From Bacillota bacterium (GTDB taxonomy: Bacteria; Bacillota; Clostridia; Clostridiales; Clostridiaceae): DNA of 64,000 nucleotides. The stretch spans positions 124,001 to 188,000 of the forward strand of contig JAJXWH010000004.1 of assembly GCA_021781745.1 (NCBI GenBank), in the 5' to 3' direction. The first letter of the stretch is position 1, and the number at the start of each line of letters is the position of its first letter. The notes beneath the pieces are model-generated. The model ran no database searches and was not told the DNA's origin. It saw only the letters and a program-made list of their open reading frames with translations. Of the stretch, positions 9,761 through 18,690 are shown in pieces. Position numbers and translations under genes: made by a program.

Positions 9761-10715
9761 TCAAAACACCTCTATACCACTCAATTGTTTTTTCTAAGCC
9801 TTCATCTAAATCATACCTAGGATTAAATTTTAAAATCTTTTTAGCTTTTTCTATGCTAGGAATCCGAAGTTCAACGTCAACATAAGATTTAGGCACATAA
9901 ACAATTTCAGATTTGGAATGTGCTATAGTTTTTATTAACTTAGCAAGCATCGATATAGTTATTGTTCCTCTCGGATTACCAATGTTAAACGATTGTCCTA
10001 TGGCTTTCTTATTACTTAAACAGAGCATTATTCCCTCTATAAAATCATCTATAAAACACCAAGATCGTATCTGATCACCATCACCATGAATTTGTATCTG
10101 CTCATTTTTTATGGCTCTAACAACAAATTGATGAATAGCTCCTTCCCCAACTTGACCATCACCATATATATTAAAAGGTCTTACAGTAACTATAGGCAGT
10201 CCATATTCCTTAAAATAGCTATGAGTCAAATGTTCTCCAGCAAGTTTCGAAACAGAATAAGTCCACCTCGCTTCTCCTACAGGAGCTAGGTTTGTCGAAT
10301 GGCCTTCATCTACTTTATATGCATAAGAACCAAAGACTTCTGATGTAGAAAAATCTATAAATCTCTCCATTTCATGACCCTTTAATGCTTCTAAAACATT
10401 ATAAGTACCAAGCATATTAACTTTCATTGTAGTCACTGGATTTTTTATCACTGTATCAATTCCTGCTATTGCTGCTAAGTGAATTACTATATTAGGTTGG
10501 AATTTATCTATTATCTGCTTTAAATAATTTAAATCTAAAATATCTCCTTTAATTAATTTTATATTATCTTTATTTAATAACCCGGTGTGTTTTATTGAAT
10601 TTCTATTTAAATTATCATAAATTAATATTTCATTATTTTGGCTAAGCAAGTAACATAACTTTGTTCCTATAAATCCGGCTCCACCTGTTAAAAATATTTT
10701 TTTATTTCTAATCAC
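9753..10715 (-). CDS. NAD-dependent nucleotide-sugar epimerase/dehydratase (extended SDR)
   Basis: The 320-residue extended short-chain dehydrogenase has the NAD-binding GGAGFIG (11-17), the acidic residue in YDNLNRNS after beta-2, the catalytic Ser region DFSTSEVFG and Tyr153/Lys157 in YSVSKLAGEHL. RPFNIYGDGQ and GDGDQIRSWCFIDD are typical of GalE/RmlB-like nucleotide-sugar enzymes. It acts on a UDP- or dTDP-hexose that the adjacent DegT enzyme then aminates. The start is GTG, with GAGGGAG 11 bases upstream. It is the second gene of the operon, 56 bases after the large glycosyltransferase. The exact sugar cannot be read from sequence. Confidence 0.9.
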   Translation of the reverse strand: MIRNKKIFLTGGAGFIGTKLCYLLSQNNEILIYDNLNRNSIKHTGLLNKDNIKLIKGDILDLNYLKQIIDKFQPNIVIHLAAIAGIDTVIKNPVTTMKVNMLGTYNVLEALKGHEMERFIDFSTSEVFGSYAYKVDEGHSTNLAPVGEARWTYSVSKLAGEHLTHSYFKEYGLPIVTVRPFNIYGDGQVGEGAIHQFVVRAIKNEQIQIHGDGDQIRSWCFIDDFIEGIMLCLSNKKAIGQSFNIGNPRGTITISMLAKLIKTIAHSKSEIVYVPKSYVDVELRIPSIEKAKKILKFNPRYDLDEGLEKTIEWYRGVLND

Positions 10716-10771
10716 AATTATATATACTCCCTCACAAATTTCTTTGTAAATAATATAGGTTATTGATTTTA

Positions 10772-13700
10772 CTAAATGAATTTTTGCAAAATTATTTCTA
10801 ACCTGCTAAATAAACTATAATTATTTTCATAGGTTTTTATTAATGCGCTATATGCTTTTTCAAACCTCTCTAATGGTTTATTTAAATAATATTCAAATTT
10901 TTTCATATATTCATATTCGTCATTAGCTATTGCCATATCATCTTCTGTATATAAGTCATAGATTATCTTAGGATTATCTATTAACTGAAATCCACCGCAA
11001 GCTCCTATAATAAAGGTTCTCTCGTTAACTTCACTTCTTATTTGCTTTTGTATATCTAAATGATAATTTAAATTGACTTTAGCTCTGTTATAAAAAAACT
11101 TTGAATTATTAGGATTTAACTCTAAATTAGCTTTTTCCCAGCCTGCCCCTCTTAGTATTCCGTTTTTATATTTATTCAAAATTGGTGTTAAATACTTATC
11201 TGTTTCTTTACATTTTAAATAGCTGTTAGTTCCAACAAAAAAATACTCATATATTTTAGAAGTATTTTCTGGATAGTAAATTAATGGGTTAAATCCAAAT
11301 GGAACATTAACTATATTAATCTTGTTTTCTACCCAGTTATATAAGTGTTTATTATTTGTTTCTTCTACTAATGATGATATTAAAAATTTATAATCAAAAT
11401 TCTTGCATAATTGTATATTAATTAAATCCAATTTTTCATTATCAATTTGTTTAGTAACCAATCCTATTTTATTTTTTATACGCATTATAGATTGATTTGC
11501 AAAAGAATTATCTATATAAACCTTATCTGCTATATTTATATAAATATCATAATCTTCATAATTTAACCGTGGATCTATTTTATATACTATATCAACTTTA
11601 ACCCCCATATAATTTAAAATTTGTTTCCACGAGATAAAGCTGTACTTCCAGAATCCATTTGTAACTGAGTAAATTAGTATTTTTAAGTTATAATTTTTAT
11701 ATTTATCCTTGTATTTTTCTAGCAAACTTCTTTTTAATTCTTTTCCTTTATCTACTATTTGATTCTGTGCAATATATTCTTCACTTTGTTTGTTAACATT
11801 AATATCTATTTTATGCGTGCTTATTTCATTTAAAATATTTTTAATTTTATCACTAAATAAACTACTATTAATCAAACTTTTTTTCATGTATTTTTCTATA
11901 ACTTTAATAAGTGGTTGTAAATATACTTTTATTTGTTCTATATCAAAATCTAAATCATGTTTCCAAGGCATACCACTACCATTTAAATACATAAGATATG
12001 TGTTATAGTAATTAAGTCCAATAAGATAATCTTTTTTACTTTCCTGTGATTTTTTATCCAATTCCCCCCAGCCTGAGGTTATTAGGTATTTTCTTTCACA
12101 AAAATTATTCACTATATATTCCATAACAGATATAATTGATTTAATTCTATTTTCTAAATCGTAAGTCATATTACTATCATGGTGCCTATAATAAATTGTA
12201 TCGCAATCTATATATTTTCTTTTCCAGCCATGCTTTAAATTTACTAAGGTATTTAAAGTATCTCCTGCTACTCTGTTATTCTCATCTATTAACAAAATCA
12301 AATTATTTCTTTCATAAAAATCTTTTTTGAATAAACCTATGCTAAAAGGAATTACTCCTGAACCCTTTCGATTAAATGTTTCAAATATTACTTCATCATC
12401 TGTATAATCCTTATTCTTCCATTCGTATTTATTAGTTCCTAATTCATCACATATTTTAATATTCCCATAAACATAATCTAATTTATCATTCAATAAAAAC
12501 TCTAGAACATGATTTTTTATTACATTTACATCTACTAAAAAATCATCAGACGATAATAACATAAAATAATCGCCCTTTGCATATTCAATAACTTCTTTTA
12601 TTCCCTTATATACACTTCCGCTGTTTTCTTTATGAAATATAGTTCTGATATTTTTGCATTTTTTTTCATATAACTTTATTTTTTCAACTGAATCATCAAT
12701 TGAACAATCATCAATAATAATTATCTCAACATTTTTATAAGTTTGTCTTAATACAGATTCAATGGATTGTTCTAAAAATTCTGAGCAATTATAATTTATA
12801 ATTCCAATTGTAACTAATGGTTCTTTTAATAGTCCCTTATCTTTTTTCTGTAAGTTTAGTCTAGTAATTAACTCAGTTATTCTAGTTTTTTGCTCTACAG
12901 CACTATAATTATCAATAATATATTTCCTATATTCGTAAGAATCATACTTGTCTGATACAACCATATTAATAGCTTCATCAATTGTATTCCATACATATTT
13001 GTTATCATATATCATTTTTGCTCCAACAAAATTGTGTATTATTGGTTTAATCCCCTTACACATAGCTTGCATAACACTTATATTTTGTGATTCAAGGACG
13101 CTAGTACATAGTATATAATCTTTATCATTAAGCCATTTATCTAAATCATCTTGCCAACCTTCATATATAACATTACTTTGTAACCCTAATTCTTTCACCA
13201 TTTGATTGTAATAAAGCACATCCCTACTATCTTGAAAAACTCCTGCAATATACAATTTATATCTATGATCTTTTTCATAAATGGCCTTAAACGTGTGCAA
13301 TAAAAGCATTGGACCCTTTTTATAATTTATATATCCCACATATGCTATATTAAATCCATTTTTTTTCTCTCTGAAAATCCACTTATCTTCATCTATTCCA
13401 TTAGGTATCACTGTCATAATGTCTTTATCTATATTAAAATTTTCAATTATAAAATTTTTAATATATTCACAAATCAATATGAAACAATCAATATTATTCC
13501 AATTAACACTATTGATATAATCTGTAAAAGCTTCATAACTATGCAGTCTGCATAAAATTCTCTTTTCTTTAGCCGACTCTAATTTACTTCCATAACCCAC
13601 CAGTTCATCACACCACTCAAACCAGCAAATATCTGCCCAGTTCATCCCTTCATCAATTTGTTTATAATCTTGTACTATTATCTTTTTTATTTCATAATCT

Positions 13701-13870
13701 TTTGATAAGGCTTTCATAATATCATCGAGAAAACTGTCTAATCCTAATTTTACAAAAAAAGCCATTCTATCCTTATTTTCTTTTTGATATTGTTTTTTAT
13801 CTGTTTTTTCTATACATTTAGGTAATTCTCCCCTTGAATTATTTATAGTAATTTTTGAATCCGCTTGCAT
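10772..13870 (-). CDS. Three-domain glycosyltransferase (GT4 + GT2 + CgeB-like)
   Basis: The 1,032-residue protein fuses three transferase modules. Residues about 75-340 are a GT-B family 4 domain (VIPNGIDEDKW, YVGYINYKKGP, and SVLESQNISVMQAMCKG in the donor site). Residues 351-600 are a GT-A family 2 domain (VTIGIINYNCSEFLEQSI, IIIDDCSIDDS, LLSSDDF at 438-444). Residues about 729-1032 resemble CgeB-type transferases (VPFGFNPLIYYP, then NERTFIIGACGGFQL at 949). CgeB matures the outer spore layer in Bacillus. No signal peptide or membrane segment is seen, so it works in the cytosol. It is the first gene of the sugar operon, with a sigma-E-like promoter match upstream, divergent from the two putative surface proteins. 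Confidence 0.88.
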   Translation of the reverse strand: MQADSKITINNSRGELPKCIEKTDKKQYQKENKDRMAFFVKLGLDSFLDDIMKALSKDYEIKKIIVQDYKQIDEGMNWADICWFEWCDELVGYGSKLESAKEKRILCRLHSYEAFTDYINSVNWNNIDCFILICEYIKNFIIENFNIDKDIMTVIPNGIDEDKWIFREKKNGFNIAYVGYINYKKGPMLLLHTFKAIYEKDHRYKLYIAGVFQDSRDVLYYNQMVKELGLQSNVIYEGWQDDLDKWLNDKDYILCTSVLESQNISVMQAMCKGIKPIIHNFVGAKMIYDNKYVWNTIDEAINMVVSDKYDSYEYRKYIIDNYSAVEQKTRITELITRLNLQKKDKGLLKEPLVTIGIINYNCSEFLEQSIESVLRQTYKNVEIIIIDDCSIDDSVEKIKLYEKKCKNIRTIFHKENSGSVYKGIKEVIEYAKGDYFMLLSSDDFLVDVNVIKNHVLEFLLNDKLDYVYGNIKICDELGTNKYEWKNKDYTDDEVIFETFNRKGSGVIPFSIGLFKKDFYERNNLILLIDENNRVAGDTLNTLVNLKHGWKRKYIDCDTIYYRHHDSNMTYDLENRIKSIISVMEYIVNNFCERKYLITSGWGELDKKSQESKKDYLIGLNYYNTYLMYLNGSGMPWKHDLDFDIEQIKVYLQPLIKVIEKYMKKSLINSSLFSDKIKNILNEISTHKIDINVNKQSEEYIAQNQIVDKGKELKRSLLEKYKDKYKNYNLKILIYSVTNGFWKYSFISWKQILNYMGVKVDIVYKIDPRLNYEDYDIYINIADKVYIDNSFANQSIMRIKNKIGLVTKQIDNEKLDLINIQLCKNFDYKFLISSLVEETNNKHLYNWVENKINIVNVPFGFNPLIYYPENTSKIYEYFFVGTNSYLKCKETDKYLTPILNKYKNGILRGAGWEKANLELNPNNSKFFYNRAKVNLNYHLDIQKQIRSEVNERTFIIGACGGFQLIDNPKIIYDLYTEDDMAIANDEYEYMKKFEYYLNKPLERFEKAYSALIKTYENNYSLFSRLEIILQKFI

Positions 13871-13918
13871 TTTATCACTCCAATATTCTATATGTAATAT
13901 CTTATTCTATAGTTTTTT

Positions 13919-13948
13919 ATAATATGATTTATCATTAAAGTGATATTC
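13919..13948 (-). promoter_or_regulatory. Candidate sigma-E-like promoter for the glycan operon
   Basis: On the minus strand GAATATC (13942-13948) and CATATTAT (13919-13926) are 15 bases apart. Against the sigma-E consensus (KMATATT, 14-15 bp, CATACAMT) this scores 6 of 7 and 6 of 8. The predicted start is about 40 bases before the glycosyltransferase ATG. Confidence 0.45.
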
Positions 13949-13956
13949 AAAGTATC

Positions 13957-13986
13957 TTATATTTGTTGTCATTCGACGCATCAAAT
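13957..13986 (+). promoter_or_regulatory. Candidate sigma-E-like promoter for the two surface-protein genes
   Basis: TTATATT (13957-13963) and CATCAAAT (13979-13986) are 15 bases apart, matching the sigma-E consensus at 6 of 7 and 6 of 8 positions. The -35 element lies 8 bp from that of the divergent candidate on the other strand. The leader to the first ATG would be about 130 nt. Confidence 0.4.
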
Positions 13987-14121
13987 AATATAAATTTCTC
14001 CTCGCATTCAAAAATTTATTTAATAATCTACAAATTAATTTAATATACTCACAATTTATAAAACTGTAAATAAAATATATAATAGGAAAATTCCAAAAAA
14101 TCTTTTAAGGAGATGTATTAA

Positions 14122-14403
14122 ATGGCAGATTTTACTGTAGATTTCGATACTCCCAAACCTAGCTCTGTTAGATCAGTCCAGGTTTTAGGTACTGTTCCTG
14201 GTAATAATACTCAAGGCTATGTTCGTATAAAAGTTACTGTTACTAATCCAAGTAGAAGCGATATATATTATCAAACAATTTCAATTGCTCCTACTTCCAC
14301 ACAATATGTCTTTCACGGGACATACAACGTAGCTATTGTTCCTAAGTTTACTAGTGGTACTGTTACACCATCCTATGCTTTCTCTTTCACAGCTCAAGCA
14401 TAG
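14122..14403 (+). CDS. Small beta-rich protein, stand-alone copy of the shared C-terminal domain
   Basis: The 93-residue protein has no signal peptide or membrane segment and no cysteine. It is rich in beta-branched residues and Thr/Ser. Its core (VLGTVPGNNTQGYVRIKVTV, then YVFHGTYNVAIVPKF) aligns by eye with the last 75 residues of the next gene product (VTGTVAPYSKYIAAVNIKV, HIDKTYNIAIMPKI), so both carry one unnamed domain. I know no function for it. AAGGAG precedes the ATG. It is divergent from the glycan operon, which suggests a structural protein that is decorated by, or assembled with, the glycan. Confidence 0.75.
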   Translation: MADFTVDFDTPKPSSVRSVQVLGTVPGNNTQGYVRIKVTVTNPSRSDIYYQTISIAPTSTQYVFHGTYNVAIVPKFTSGTVTPSYAFSFTAQA

Positions 14404-14425
14404 AATACAAAAATATATTATTTGC

Positions 14426-14448
14426 ATGGAGTCATTCTATGACTTCAT
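14426..14448 (+). other. Intercistronic hairpin (attenuator-like)
   Basis: Ten-base arms ATGGAGTCAT (14426-14435) and ATGACTTCAT (14439-14448) pair with one G-U. Only GTTTT follows, so termination would be partial. It lies between the 93-residue and 422-residue genes and may set their ratio. Confidence 0.5.
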
Positions 14449-14479
14449 GTTTTAAAGCATATAAATTGGAGGTTAAAAT

Positions 14480-15748
14480 GTGGCTAGCATAATTATTCCT
14501 GCAAGCAAAAGTTTAACTATAATAGATAAATTTCCAACAGAAAATATTAATAATAATATTATATCAGTGGGAAATAATGGTATAAACAACTATATAAGCT
14601 ATCTTTTTTTTGATATTTCTACTATCCCTAATGACGTTTTAATAAGTTATGCAGAACTAGTATTATTTAAAACTGATAAATTTTATAATGATGACAATAA
14701 AATTTTTGAGGTATATTCTTTAGATGAATATTTTAGTACTTATACAACATTTAAAAATCATCCTAAAATAAATGACAGCTTTAAAAAAATATTTTATCCT
14801 GTCACTTCAAAGGCAGCAGTAACAATACCTATCACGTCGTTAGTGAAATTATGGCTTAAAGATTTTAATATAAATACAAGTATTATGCTATGTAGCAAAA
14901 GTAAAAATTCTCTTTTACATTTTGGTTCTGCCATATGCAAACAAAAATATCTTGTTCCATTTTTAAAAGTATATTTTACTTCTTATAATAATCAACTGTT
15001 AAGATCAAGAACAAATCCACGTTCTAAAAAAGAGCCTATGATACAAAAAAATTATCCAAATAAAAATAACAATAACATTAACAATATAAACAATGATCCA
15101 ATAAATAGTCTAATTAATCAATATGATAGTGTACTAAAAAACAATCCTTTGCAAAGGAATCATAATAACGTTTTATTAAAATATTATCAAAATAATTCTA
15201 CTCTAGATCCACCTTTTAAAAAAAGTGCCTTTGTTAATAGTGAAATATTAGATAGCTATCCTAATATTTTAATAAATAAAAATAACAGCTTATTAAATTC
15301 TATGCCATTTCATAATAATATTGCTCAACAGCAACTGCAACTACCGCTAACACCAAAACTTGCTGCTGGATTCATAGTTCCATTTTTAATAACCAATTCA
15401 ATTATAAATAATCAGTTGTCCTTAGATTCATTGAATAGTATAATTGATAATATTTTTATTTTATTAAAGGATATCTTTACTCACAGCTTTCACGATTATT
15501 GTACATTAAGGCAAATACATGTTACAGGAACTGTGGCCCCTTACTCTAAATATATTGCTGCTGTCAATATTAAAGTACAGAGACACAGTTCAAATCATAT
15601 TGATAATTACTATACAACAGATATTTACGATAATTTATCTAGTAATTTTCCTATGCATATAGATAAAACATACAATATTGCTATTATGCCCAAAATAGAT
15701 TTACGTGATAATGAAAAGATATTATTTTATGGTTCCTATAAAGAATAA
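14480..15748 (+). CDS. DNRLRE-domain protein with Asn-rich linker and shared C-terminal domain
   Basis: The 422-residue protein has three parts. Residues 1-165 match the DNRLRE beta-sandwich pattern (IIPASKSLTIIDK, YLFFDISTIPNDVLISYAEL, ITSLVKLWLKDF, VPFLKVYFT). Residues about 170-340 are an Asn/Ser/Leu-rich low-complexity linker. Residues about 345-422 repeat the domain of the preceding 93-residue protein. There is no signal peptide, although DNRLRE proteins are usually surface proteins; delivery from the mother cell onto the spore would explain this. The start is GTG, with GGAGG seven bases upstream; an overlapping ATG two bases earlier runs straight into a stop. It is likely co-transcribed with the preceding gene. 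Confidence 0.8.
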   Translation: MASIIIPASKSLTIIDKFPTENINNNIISVGNNGINNYISYLFFDISTIPNDVLISYAELVLFKTDKFYNDDNKIFEVYSLDEYFSTYTTFKNHPKINDSFKKIFYPVTSKAAVTIPITSLVKLWLKDFNINTSIMLCSKSKNSLLHFGSAICKQKYLVPFLKVYFTSYNNQLLRSRTNPRSKKEPMIQKNYPNKNNNNINNINNDPINSLINQYDSVLKNNPLQRNHNNVLLKYYQNNSTLDPPFKKSAFVNSEILDSYPNILINKNNSLLNSMPFHNNIAQQQLQLPLTPKLAAGFIVPFLITNSIINNQLSLDSLNSIIDNIFILLKDIFTHSFHDYCTLRQIHVTGTVAPYSKYIAAVNIKVQRHSSNHIDNYYTTDIYDNLSSNFPMHIDKTYNIAIMPKIDLRDNEKILFYGSYKE

Positions 15749-15960
15749 TTGAACCAATAAATAATATCTTTTTTCTTAGTATAAGTTAACTAAATTAAAT
15801 ATTAATGCAAATTTAATATATTAATTATTAATTATTTCTTAAATATATATATTCTTATATTTCATCTTTTGAATTTATTGATATAATAGTTTTATAAGTA
15901 AATACAAGAATATTTTTACAGAAATGTTTACATAATCTTATATTCTATATGGAGGCGCAA

Positions 15961-16587
15961 ATGACTAAATTATTTAAAATCATAGCTTTATCATTCTGGT
16001 TAGCAATTTTATTTATATTCTTTAAGTATGAATTATATATCGACGGAGTGGAAAGGATTGTCAGTTTTCTAAATACATATAAAAATTATAGTGCTCTATT
16101 ATTTTTCATCATTGCTTCATTAAGAATTTTCACACTTATTCCATGCACAATTTTCATAATAATAGGAGGGATTCTATTTAATCCATTAGATGCATTTATT
16201 TTAACTGCATTAGCTAATCTAATGAGTGAGGTTCTGTTGTATTTTTTCGCAAAACTTACATTTGGCATGAATTATCAAAATAAAATTATAAATAAATACC
16301 CTAAGATATACAATATGATTAAAAAAAATAATGTGCAAATTCTAGCCTTAGGCGTTTCATCTCCTGTTGTACCATCAGATATTATTTGCTTATTTTCTGT
16401 ATTAGCAGAAATTACTTTTATTAAGTATGTTGTAACAATTTTTCTTGCTGATACTCCAGTGATTCTTTTATATACTTTTTTAGGGATTAGCATAAAATAT
16501 TCTTTATACGTATTTTGTGTGATGCTTATTTTTGTTGTATTAATAAATTTTTATAACTTAAGAAAATGGAATAAACAAATTGGCTAG
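15961..16587 (+). CDS. TVP38/TMEM64 (SNARE-associated/DedA-like) membrane protein
   Basis: The 208-residue polytopic membrane protein has about five to six hydrophobic segments. It shows the family core: RIFTLIPCTIFIIIGGILF, then a second half with a re-entrant region around ALGVSSPVVPSDIICLFSVLAEI. Members of this superfamily act in lipid movement across membranes; the substrate here is unknown. An in-frame ATG lies 12 bases upstream (15949), but GGAGG sits between the two at 15951-15955, so the ATG at 15961 is the real start. It converges on leuA and shares a bidirectional terminator with it. Confidence 0.85.
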   Translation: MTKLFKIIALSFWLAILFIFFKYELYIDGVERIVSFLNTYKNYSALLFFIIASLRIFTLIPCTIFIIIGGILFNPLDAFILTALANLMSEVLLYFFAKLTFGMNYQNKIINKYPKIYNMIKKNNVQILALGVSSPVVPSDIICLFSVLAEITFIKYVVTIFLADTPVILLYTFLGISIKYSLYVFCVMLIFVVLINFYNLRKWNKQIG

Positions 16588-16620
16588 TTATAGAAATTTT
16601 TAGTTCTTATCTAAATAATA

Positions 16621-16673
16621 AAAAATAACTGACAGATATGTAAAATCTAAATACATATCCATCAGTTATTTTT
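16621..16673. terminator. Bidirectional terminator between the TVP38 gene and leuA
   Basis: Outer arms AAAAATAACTGA/TCAGTTATTTTT (16621-16632, 16662-16673) and inner arms GATATGTA/TACATATC (16635-16642, 16652-16659) are nearly continuous. A-tract and T-tract flanks serve both strands of the convergent pair. Confidence 0.85.
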
Positions 16674-16695
16674 GAATTTTTAATTTAACTAATGA

Positions 16696-18366
16696 TTACT
16701 TTGAGTATAGTCTATTAATTGCACTTATCATTGATTTTATCGATGCTCTTGTAATATTACTATCTACACCAACACCAAAAGTTTTCTCATCAATATCATT
16801 TCTTTCCATGTATACATATGCAGCAGCCTTAGCTTCAGAACCAGTACTTAATGCATGTTCTGTATAATCTATAATCTTAACATTAATTAAGCTGCTTTCT
16901 GCTAATGAATTTTTAAATGCATCTATAGGTCCATTACCTATGCCTTCAAGTTCCTTTGATATTCCATTATAAACTATCGTTACATTTACCTTAGTATCTT
17001 CTTCACCATCATCTTCAGAAATATCTGAAATAGTACACTTTACAAGCTTAAATGGCGTTTCTAAATTCAAATATTCTTTTTCAAAGGCTTCCATAACTTC
17101 TGAAGGAGAAACTTCTCCCTTTCCTTCTGAAATCTTTTGGATGATATCAGCAAATTCTTTTTGCATTACCTTCGGTATCTTAAATCCATAGCAATGATCC
17201 ATAACGAAGGCAATCCCACCTTTGCCTGACTGGCTGTTAATTCTCACTAACGCTTCATATTCTCTTCCCAAATCACTAGGATCTATAGGTAAATAAGGTA
17301 CTTGCCATATATTATCATGTCTTTCTTGGTATTTTTTCATTCCCTTATTAATAGCATCTTGATGTGAGCCTGAAAATGCTGTAAATACAAGGTTTCCGGC
17401 ATACGGATGCCTTACATGAACAGGTATTTTAACGCATCTTTCATAAACTTCTATTATTTCATTTACATTTTCGAGATTTAGCTCTGGATTTACACCATGA
17501 GAAAACATATTATAAGCTATAGTTAATATATCTACATTTCCTGTTCTCTCTCCATTTCCAAATAGAGTTCCTTCTACTCTGTCAGCTCCAGCAAGCATTG
17601 CAAGTTCTGCATCTGCAACACCTGTTCCTCTATCATTATGAGGATGAACACTTACAATCACTCTTTCTCTATCTTTAAAGTTTCTACACATCCATTCAAT
17701 TTGATCTGCATAAACATTTGGAGTATCCATTTGTACTGTTGATGGAAGATTGACTATAACCTTATTATCTTTAGCAGCTCCCCAGGTATCTAATACAGCA
17801 TCACAGATTTCTAATGCATATTCTACTTCTGTTCCAGTAAAACTCTCAGGAGAGTATTCCAAAAATATCTTTCCATCAAAACTCTCAGAATATTCTTTTA
17901 CTAATTTTGTTCCTTCTATGGCAATTTCTTTAATTTCTTCTTTGCTCATGTTGAAAACAACATCTCTTTGAAGTACCGAAGTTGAATTATATATATGTAC
18001 TATTGCCTGCTTTACATCTTTCAATGCTTCAAAGGTTCTCTTAATTAGGTGTGGTCTAGCTTGCGTTAACACTTGCACCACTACATCATCAGGTATATGA
18101 TTTTCATCAACTAACTTTCTTAAAAAGTCATATTCAATTTGTGATGATGAAGGAAATCCTACTTCAATTTCTTTAAATCCTAACTTAACAAGTAAATTAA
18201 AAAACTCAACTTTTTCTTCAACAGTCATTGGATTTATAAGAGCTTGATTTCCATCTCTTAAGTCAACGCTGCACCAAATTGGTGCCTTAGTTATTTCATT
18301 ATCAGGCCATGTTCTGTCCTTCAATTTTATTGTTTCAAATCTTTTATATTTTTTATAATTTAACAT
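16696..18366 (-). CDS. leuA: 2-Isopropylmalate synthase, long (LeuA type 2) form
   Basis: This 556-residue enzyme condenses acetyl-CoA with 2-oxoisovalerate, the first committed step to leucine. The TIM-barrel HMGL domain shows the metal/substrate signature VDLRDGNQAL near residue 34, the HPHNDRGTGVADAEL motif with metal-binding His, and GTLFGNGERTGNVD. The C-terminal dimer/regulatory domain (about 430-556) carries the leucine-feedback region (GIGNGPIDAFKNSL). It starts MLNYKKYKRF, as in type 2 LeuA. leuB, leuC and leuD are not adjacent. No leucine T-box was found in its upstream region. The ribosome binding site is GGGGGT. Confidence 0.93.
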   Translation of the reverse strand: MLNYKKYKRFETIKLKDRTWPDNEITKAPIWCSVDLRDGNQALINPMTVEEKVEFFNLLVKLGFKEIEVGFPSSSQIEYDFLRKLVDENHIPDDVVVQVLTQARPHLIKRTFEALKDVKQAIVHIYNSTSVLQRDVVFNMSKEEIKEIAIEGTKLVKEYSESFDGKIFLEYSPESFTGTEVEYALEICDAVLDTWGAAKDNKVIVNLPSTVQMDTPNVYADQIEWMCRNFKDRERVIVSVHPHNDRGTGVADAELAMLAGADRVEGTLFGNGERTGNVDILTIAYNMFSHGVNPELNLENVNEIIEVYERCVKIPVHVRHPYAGNLVFTAFSGSHQDAINKGMKKYQERHDNIWQVPYLPIDPSDLGREYEALVRINSQSGKGGIAFVMDHCYGFKIPKVMQKEFADIIQKISEGKGEVSPSEVMEAFEKEYLNLETPFKLVKCTISDISEDDGEEDTKVNVTIVYNGISKELEGIGNGPIDAFKNSLAESSLINVKIIDYTEHALSTGSEAKAAAYVYMERNDIDEKTFGVGVDSNITRASIKSMISAINRLYSK

Positions 18367-18690
18367 TTAATTACCCCCCAAAATATATTTATTATAAAGT
18401 TAGCTTCCAGTTGCTTTCTTATTTCCAGATAAAATTCCTCAACTATACCTCGAATTTTCATAATAAATATAATTTTCTTATCTACTTTCTTATTAACCCC
18501 ATCTAAATCATCTCTTTATAAATTTGAGCGTTAAAAATATTTTACCATATGCCCTTCTTTATGTAAATATTTCATGCTATTTTCAATTAATTAAACAATA
18601 TTCCTGAATAATATTTATAAATATATCAATTTATAACATTTTTTACATCAATGGAATATATTATACTATAATAATTTTTAGGAGTTTCAT
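18367..18690. other. Divergent leuA-ytaF intergenic region
   Basis: These 324 AT-rich bases must hold the promoters for both genes. A TATACTATAAT block at 18661-18675 could include a -10 for ytaF, but no well-spaced -35 was found. No T-box signature (GGTGGTACCGCG-like) or other known riboswitch is visible ahead of leuA. Confidence 0.4.

Noticed and set aside
15949..15960. Start of the TVP38-family gene at the upstream ATG
   Set aside because: The codons between the two ATGs are the GGAGG ribosome binding site of the second ATG.
18367..18690. Leucine T-box before leuA
   Set aside because: No GGTGGTACCGCG-like sequence or T-box terminator pair on the minus strand.
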